Positions 60,289 to 64,000 of a stretch of 64,000 nt of DNA are shown here, one piece after another. The stretch is from NCBI RefSeq assembly GCF_900583165.1, contig NZ_UTKY01000122.1, positions 119,102-183,101 of the forward strand, written 5' to 3'. The notes below the pieces were generated by a model. That model searched no databases, was not told where the DNA came from, and saw only the letters and a list, made by a program, of their open reading frames with translations. Position numbers and translations under genes: made by a program. This DNA comes from Pseudomonas viridiflava (lineage in GTDB: Bacteria; Pseudomonadota; Gammaproteobacteria; Pseudomonadales; Pseudomonadaceae). Positions within the stretch are counted from its first letter, which is position 1; every line of letters starts with the position of its first letter.

Positions 60289-60374
60289 GACGAATTCCCC
60301 AGCCGGCATTTCTCACCCAGTCATTGGGTTTGATCGACCTTGAGGCCAACAGCGGTTGGCTAGGAGTCTTTTGA
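60285..60374 (+). CDS. Small 29-residue ICE ORF between parA and the next gene
   Basis: ATG at 60285 overlaps the parA stop (ATGA), and its own stop overlaps the following ATG (TGATG at 60372). The peptide begins MRRIPQPAFLTQ and ends SGWLGVF. The perfect double overlap in a tightly packed cluster suggests translation, but it could be a passive coupling spacer. Too short for standard gene finding. Confidence 0.45.
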   Translation: MRRIPQPAFLTQSLGLIDLEANSGWLGVF

Positions 60375-60583
60375 TGTTGGATCAACTGCCCATCATCGTT
60401 CCACCCTCCATTCGCCCCCCCCAACCACCTTGCGAGGAGTACTGCACCGTGGTCTTTCGTCTGCAGGGTGGGCGCTCGGCCATGGGATGGTTCCTCGCAG
60501 AGCTTTCCCGACATTTCGAAGGTTCGGGGACTGCCGAGATCGTCAAGTTCGAGGTCGGTGACCATCTGCGTAACCGGCGTTAA
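60374..60583 (+). CDS. ICE hypothetical protein, 69 residues
   Basis: Soluble 69-residue protein from ATG 60374, starting MLDQLPIIVPP, with a Pro-rich head and RSAMGWFLAELSRHFEGSG in the middle. Proteins of this size sit between parA and parB in PFGI-1-like elements; the function is unknown. Fourteen bases before parB. Confidence 0.65.
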   Translation: MLDQLPIIVPPSIRPPQPPCEEYCTVVFRLQGGRSAMGWFLAELSRHFEGSGTAEIVKFEVGDHLRNRR

Positions 60584-60597
60584 CTGAGGTTGTTTCG

Positions 60598-62184
60598 ATG
60601 AAGAAGCTCAGTCAGGAGGAGATCACCGACAAGCTGCACCAGGACCATTTCCCTCGGGGGCCAGAACTGGAGCGGCTGTCCGATCCAGTCATGGATACAC
60701 CTATGCTGGTTACGCTGGAGCAGTTGCGGCCCTACGAACACAATCCGCGTTTCATCCGTAATCCGCTGTACGACGATATCAAGGCCTCAATCCGTGAACG
60801 CGGGTTGGATCAACCGCCGCCGATTACCCGTCGCCCGGGTGAAACCTATTTCATCATCCGCAACGGTGGTAACACGCGCTTGGCGATTCTCGGCGAACTG
60901 TGGCAGGAAACCCGCGACGAGCGCTTCTTTCGCATTCATTGCCTGTTCCGACCCTGGACCAATGAAGTCAACGCCCTGCTTGGCCATCTGGCCGAAAGCG
61001 ATCTGCACGGCCAACTCACGTTCATCGAACGAGCTCTGGCCGTGGCCAAACTCAAAACCATGCTCGAAGCAGAGGGCGCGGTGTTCTCGCAACGTGAGTT
61101 GGCACGACATCTTGCCGCTGAAGGCTATCCGATTTCGCAGTCGCACATCAGCCGGATGCTGGACACTCTAGAACACTTATTACCCGCCATTCCACAAACC
61201 TTGTATGCCGGATTGGGTAAGCCCCAGATCGAACGCCTGATCGCTCTGCGTAGCCAAGCACAACGAACCTGGAACCGCTATCCAACCGACACCCTTGCGT
61301 TCGCCGAGTTTTGGCTTGATGCCCTGAGTTACTTCGATGCTGATCCTGAATCCTTAAATCTTGAGCAGATCCAAGACGAACTGCTCGAGCGCATGAGCCG
61401 CTTGCTCGGACAGTCCTACCGTATGCTGGCCCTGGAGCTGAGCGATACCCGTCGGGTCATCGCGACGCCTGGCGCTGTCGTCACCATGCCCTCGGAGAAC
61501 AGCCATGTGCCGAGCGTTGGTGGAGTCGCAGCACGATCGCCCTCCTCCGAGTCCCGCCCCCAATCAACAGAGACCAGGACCCAGGCTGAAACAGCGCGGG
61601 AGGAACGGCTCACAGCACCCGAAACGAATGCCGTATCAGCAACCAGCCCTCCGTCACGCATTCAACAGATTCGCGAACAGATCGATCGCGAGACAGCCAC
61701 CGAAGCAACATCGCTCATCGATGCCTGCACGACCGACGACATCTGGACTATCGCACCAGCACTGGATAGCCCCGAACAACTGCGTTTAGCCATCGCCACA
61801 CTGGCGCGGGAAATGGCGGCCTATGCCGGACATCCCGAGAGCATCATCGATCAGCCGCTTGGCCTGGGCTTCGCTCTGGACATCGAACGGCTTGATCTCG
61901 CCGCGCCTAGAGCAACCGGCGTTCACCTACTGCTCCTGGCCCTGTTGCGCGCTCAAGACGACGTGAACTGGGAGGATCGCAAGCAACTGCCCTCAGCCCT
62001 GTTCGGTCAACTGTTGCTGGGGGTTTACCAAGTTCCCCTGCCAGACCGCCCAGCCGTGGACGTGGGTCTGGAGCGACTGCCCGACTGTCTGCTCATCAAA
62101 TTATATCGCCTGATCCGCCTGGCCCGTCGCCTGATCGACTTAACGCTTACCCCTGAAAAAAACTCACCGAAGGTGCTGCCATGA
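60598..62184 (+). CDS. parB: ParB-family partition protein, PFGI-1 ICE class
   Basis: 528 residues, much longer than chromosomal ParB (about 290), as in the PFGI-1 class of ICE ParB proteins. N-terminal ParB nuclease-like domain: LRPYEHNPRFIRNPLYDDI (about 42-60), RERGLDQPPPITRRPGETYF, NGGNTRLAIL; helix-turn-helix at about 150-175 (SQRELARHLAAEGYPISQSH); a Ser/Pro/Glu-rich linker (about 300-350); then a conserved C-terminal domain. GAGG lies eight bases before the start. Overlaps the DUF2857 gene (ATGA). Confidence 0.93.
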   Translation: MKKLSQEEITDKLHQDHFPRGPELERLSDPVMDTPMLVTLEQLRPYEHNPRFIRNPLYDDIKASIRERGLDQPPPITRRPGETYFIIRNGGNTRLAILGELWQETRDERFFRIHCLFRPWTNEVNALLGHLAESDLHGQLTFIERALAVAKLKTMLEAEGAVFSQRELARHLAAEGYPISQSHISRMLDTLEHLLPAIPQTLYAGLGKPQIERLIALRSQAQRTWNRYPTDTLAFAEFWLDALSYFDADPESLNLEQIQDELLERMSRLLGQSYRMLALELSDTRRVIATPGAVVTMPSENSHVPSVGGVAARSPSSESRPQSTETRTQAETAREERLTAPETNAVSATSPPSRIQQIREQIDRETATEATSLIDACTTDDIWTIAPALDSPEQLRLAIATLAREMAAYAGHPESIIDQPLGLGFALDIERLDLAAPRATGVHLLLLALLRAQDDVNWEDRKQLPSALFGQLLLGVYQVPLPDRPAVDVGLERLPDCLLIKLYRLIRLARRLIDLTLTPEKNSPKVLP

Positions 62185-62729
62185 GCCTGTCCTTCAATGT
62201 CCTCAACCAGGCCATGCTGAACCAGGTGCTGCACGAGCTGCGCTTGGGCAATCTGCAACGCTGCAAGGCACTCGGGCTGGATGAGGATGACATCTATCTG
62301 CTGCAATCCTTACCGCCTACCACGCTCTCGCGCCTAGCCCATGCCACCGTCTCCTGGGTTGAAGTCAAGATTGACTCGCCAGTGCTGCACCGGTTGATCG
62401 AGCACGCCGAACGTGATGAGCAGAACGAGCGATTGATCAATCGAGCGCTCAAACTGGGCGCCAGCAGCACCATCATGTATCAGTGCTTCGGCTTGGCGCA
62501 TTCGGAAACCGCCCTGCGCCGACGTCTGCTCAAGATAGAGGCCCGTAAGGGCCGCCCTCAGCATTTGAGCGAAGCGCAGGAACATGCGCTCTGGCAGCGC
62601 TGGTGCCAGCTGCGTGCTCAGGACGGTACCGGGGAGCAACTCGACGCCATGATGATGGTGGCCGAAGAGCAGCAAATCAGCTTGAACATCGTTTGGCAGC
62701 AGATCGACCAGTACAGCAACGGCACATGA
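62181..62729 (+). CDS. DUF2857 family ICE protein
   Basis: 182 residues. Starts MSLSFNVLNQAMLNQVLHEL, a DUF2857 hallmark, then ALGLDEDDIYLLQSLPPTTL and a C-terminal helical part (LSEAQEHALWQRWCQL). Possibly a DNA-binding transcription factor (FlhC-like fold is my recollection and is uncertain). Overlaps both neighbours by four bases. Confidence 0.85.
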   Translation: MSLSFNVLNQAMLNQVLHELRLGNLQRCKALGLDEDDIYLLQSLPPTTLSRLAHATVSWVEVKIDSPVLHRLIEHAERDEQNERLINRALKLGASSTIMYQCFGLAHSETALRRRLLKIEARKGRPQHLSEAQEHALWQRWCQLRAQDGTGEQLDAMMMVAEEQQISLNIVWQQIDQYSNGT

Positions 62730-63916
62730 GTACTGCCCCTTCCAATCGCTGGCAGCGTGTCCTGCAGCAATGCACCCAGCAGCTGAATGAACGCTGGCCC
62801 ACACGCCCCGTCACCGAACATCCCTCCAACCAGGCCCTGCAAGCTGGCTTTCTGTTCAGTGGCCACTCTCAGGAAGTCGTGCCACGTCGGCTACTGTTGG
62901 ATAGTCGGTTGACACCGTTGGAACGTAATGCCTGGCAAGTGTTTCGACTGATGCTGCAAGACCAGGGCGTGGTCACGCCGCGTTATGAGGATTTGCAGCC
63001 TTACCTCTCGAGCGTGCCCTACGGTGCATCAGCCTCCCGTGAAACCATCGCTCGCGTGTTGACGATGCTCAGGCTCACTCGCTGGCTCAGCTTGGTGAGT
63101 CGCGGACGCGACCCGTTCAATGGACGTCTCCAAGGTTCGCTGTATGTTCTGCATGATGAGCCGTTAACTCCTGCCGAAGCCTTGGAGCTGGACCAGGATT
63201 ACCTGGAGCTGGTCGGACATGCCCTCGGTCATGCGGCGAAGGCTGTGCGCATTGTCGCTCAGCACATTGTGGAGGAAGTCCGCCGGGACACGGATATCGA
63301 TCGGAACCGGCTACCGACGCGACTAGACAGTTGGGGCGAACACTGGATGCAGCAAGGACTGGATCAAACGGCCGATGATGCCTTCCACGAATCCGAACTG
63401 GGGGCAAATCACCACGTTCGGAATCGTGCAAGCCCTGGTTCGGATTCCGAATCGGGCTTGAACTCCAATGTTTCCGTCACAGTTCGGAATCCGAATGCCG
63501 CCTGTACTGTATTAAAAGAAAGTACTTGTACTGTACCGCGCGCGAACCTGGCTGTGGATAACCTGCACTGGCCGGATCAACTGCACCTGAGTCCAAGCGA
63601 GCGTCAGGCCGTCGCCGTAGCGCTGAACAAGCTCAAGCCCGCGGATCGTCAGGCAGTGCTCAACGAGGCGGGGGCACGCTGTACGTCAGGAGGTATTCGC
63701 AAGCCAGCGGCATATCTGATGGGCCTAATCCAGCGCGCGCTGAAAGGCGACTTTCGTCCTTGGGCAGGTCAGACAGAGCCCCCACCCGTTGCAGAACCGC
63801 CCCCAACGACACCCTCACGCCCATCACGAAAACAGGGCGCACCCGCATCCGCCCTCGCCCAAGCGTGCCTGAATGAGCTACGCCAATTGCGCGGCAAACG
63901 CCCTGGACGTCAGTAG
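62726..63916 (+). CDS. STY4528-type pathogenicity-island replication protein
   Basis: 396 residues from ATG 62726 (ATGA overlap with the previous stop); the longer open frame overlaps that gene and is discarded. Features: RLLLDSRLTPLERNAWQVFR (about 53-72), SASRETIARVLTMLRLTRWL (helix-turn-helix-like, about 103-122), a low-complexity Asn/Ser stretch near 230-260, and a C-terminal KPAAYLMGLIQRALKGDF (about 335-352) as in replication initiators of islands such as SPI-7. In ICE of this class the gene follows DUF2857. Ends within the perfect palindrome 63912-63944. Confidence 0.88.
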   Translation: MSTAPSNRWQRVLQQCTQQLNERWPTRPVTEHPSNQALQAGFLFSGHSQEVVPRRLLLDSRLTPLERNAWQVFRLMLQDQGVVTPRYEDLQPYLSSVPYGASASRETIARVLTMLRLTRWLSLVSRGRDPFNGRLQGSLYVLHDEPLTPAEALELDQDYLELVGHALGHAAKAVRIVAQHIVEEVRRDTDIDRNRLPTRLDSWGEHWMQQGLDQTADDAFHESELGANHHVRNRASPGSDSESGLNSNVSVTVRNPNAACTVLKESTCTVPRANLAVDNLHWPDQLHLSPSERQAVAVALNKLKPADRQAVLNEAGARCTSGGIRKPAAYLMGLIQRALKGDFRPWAGQTEPPPVAEPPPTTPSRPSRKQGAPASALAQACLNELRQLRGKRPGRQ

Positions 63917-63944
63917 ATTTGATGCCAGTGGCATCAAATCTACT
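63912..63944. repeat. Perfect 33-bp palindrome at the end of the ICE gene block
   Basis: AGTAGATTTGATGCC and GGCATCAAATCTACT flank AGT; the left arm includes the stop codon of the replication gene. The loop is only three bases and no T-run follows, so it may be a terminator, cruciform or protein-binding site. The remaining 56 bases show no gene. Confidence 0.8.
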
Positions 63945-64000
63945 GAGTTCTAACGTGAGAGCGCTAAGGGCCGAACCTGCGTAATCCGCGCGGCATCGCC

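Noticed and set aside
1..64000. CRISPR array, rRNA operon, complete insertion sequence or phage structural genes
   Set aside because: No regularly spaced repeats, rRNA sequence, transposase or phage morphogenesis genes were seen.

Overview
The window looks like accessory DNA from a Pseudomonas of the fluorescens/putida type. The support is the gene families (OprD porins, an Hpa homoprotocatechuate operon, a PFGI-1-type integrative element) and Pseudomonas-style REP inverted pairs inside the hpa operon. No rRNA, tRNA, CRISPR array or complete insertion sequence was seen.

1-13.4 kb: a cell-surface-signalling and transport locus that I do not recognise as a described system. It holds a DUF2891 protein, a TonB-dependent transducer with an STN domain, a FecI-like sigma factor and a FecR-like regulator. 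A gapless operon follows: stand-alone STN protein, TonB, ExbB, ExbD, SbmA/BclA-type peptide ABC transporter, thioredoxin fused to an unknown domain, TldE and TldD. A 30-bp element, 26/30 identical, lies upstream of both the receptor and the STN-tonB-tldD operon and is probably the promoter of the ECF sigma factor. A near-consensus sigma-54 promoter precedes the sigma gene. The parts fit uptake of an extracellular peptide, possibly disulfide-bonded or modified, through both membranes followed by reduction and TldDE proteolysis. This is inference.

13.5-27.3 kb: oxidoreductase and transport genes: GMC oxidoreductase plus aldehyde dehydrogenase, a luciferase-like monooxygenase, a cupin, a 14-TM-type MFS exporter, an OprD porin beside a polar amino-acid ABC importer, and a two-component flavin monooxygenase with its reductase.

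27.3-40 kb: a TetR regulator, three truncated genes, two alpha/beta hydrolases, a double carboxymuconolactone-decarboxylase-like protein, two tandem LysR regulators, and four aldo/keto reductase paralogues interleaved with a flavodoxin and a cupin. Six of these normally cytoplasmic families carry export signals here.

40-58 kb: an aromatic catabolic island. An orphan pqqA, two HpaR regulators, an OprD porin, HpaA, and hpaG1-G2-E-D-F-X-H-I encode uptake and meta-cleavage of 4-hydroxyphenylacetate/homoprotocatechuate. The ring hydroxylase is the Acinetobacter-type C1/C2 pair rather than HpaBC. Beyond it lie a MetA-type outer-membrane protein, a PQQ-dependent quinohemoprotein alcohol dehydrogenase and an AraC regulator, suggesting oxidation of an aromatic alcohol (such as tyrosol) into the Hpa route.

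58-64 kb: one end of a PFGI-1/SPI-7-like integrative conjugative element: AlpA, ParA, two small overlapping genes, ParB, DUF2857 and a STY4528-type replication protein, nearly all translationally overlapped.
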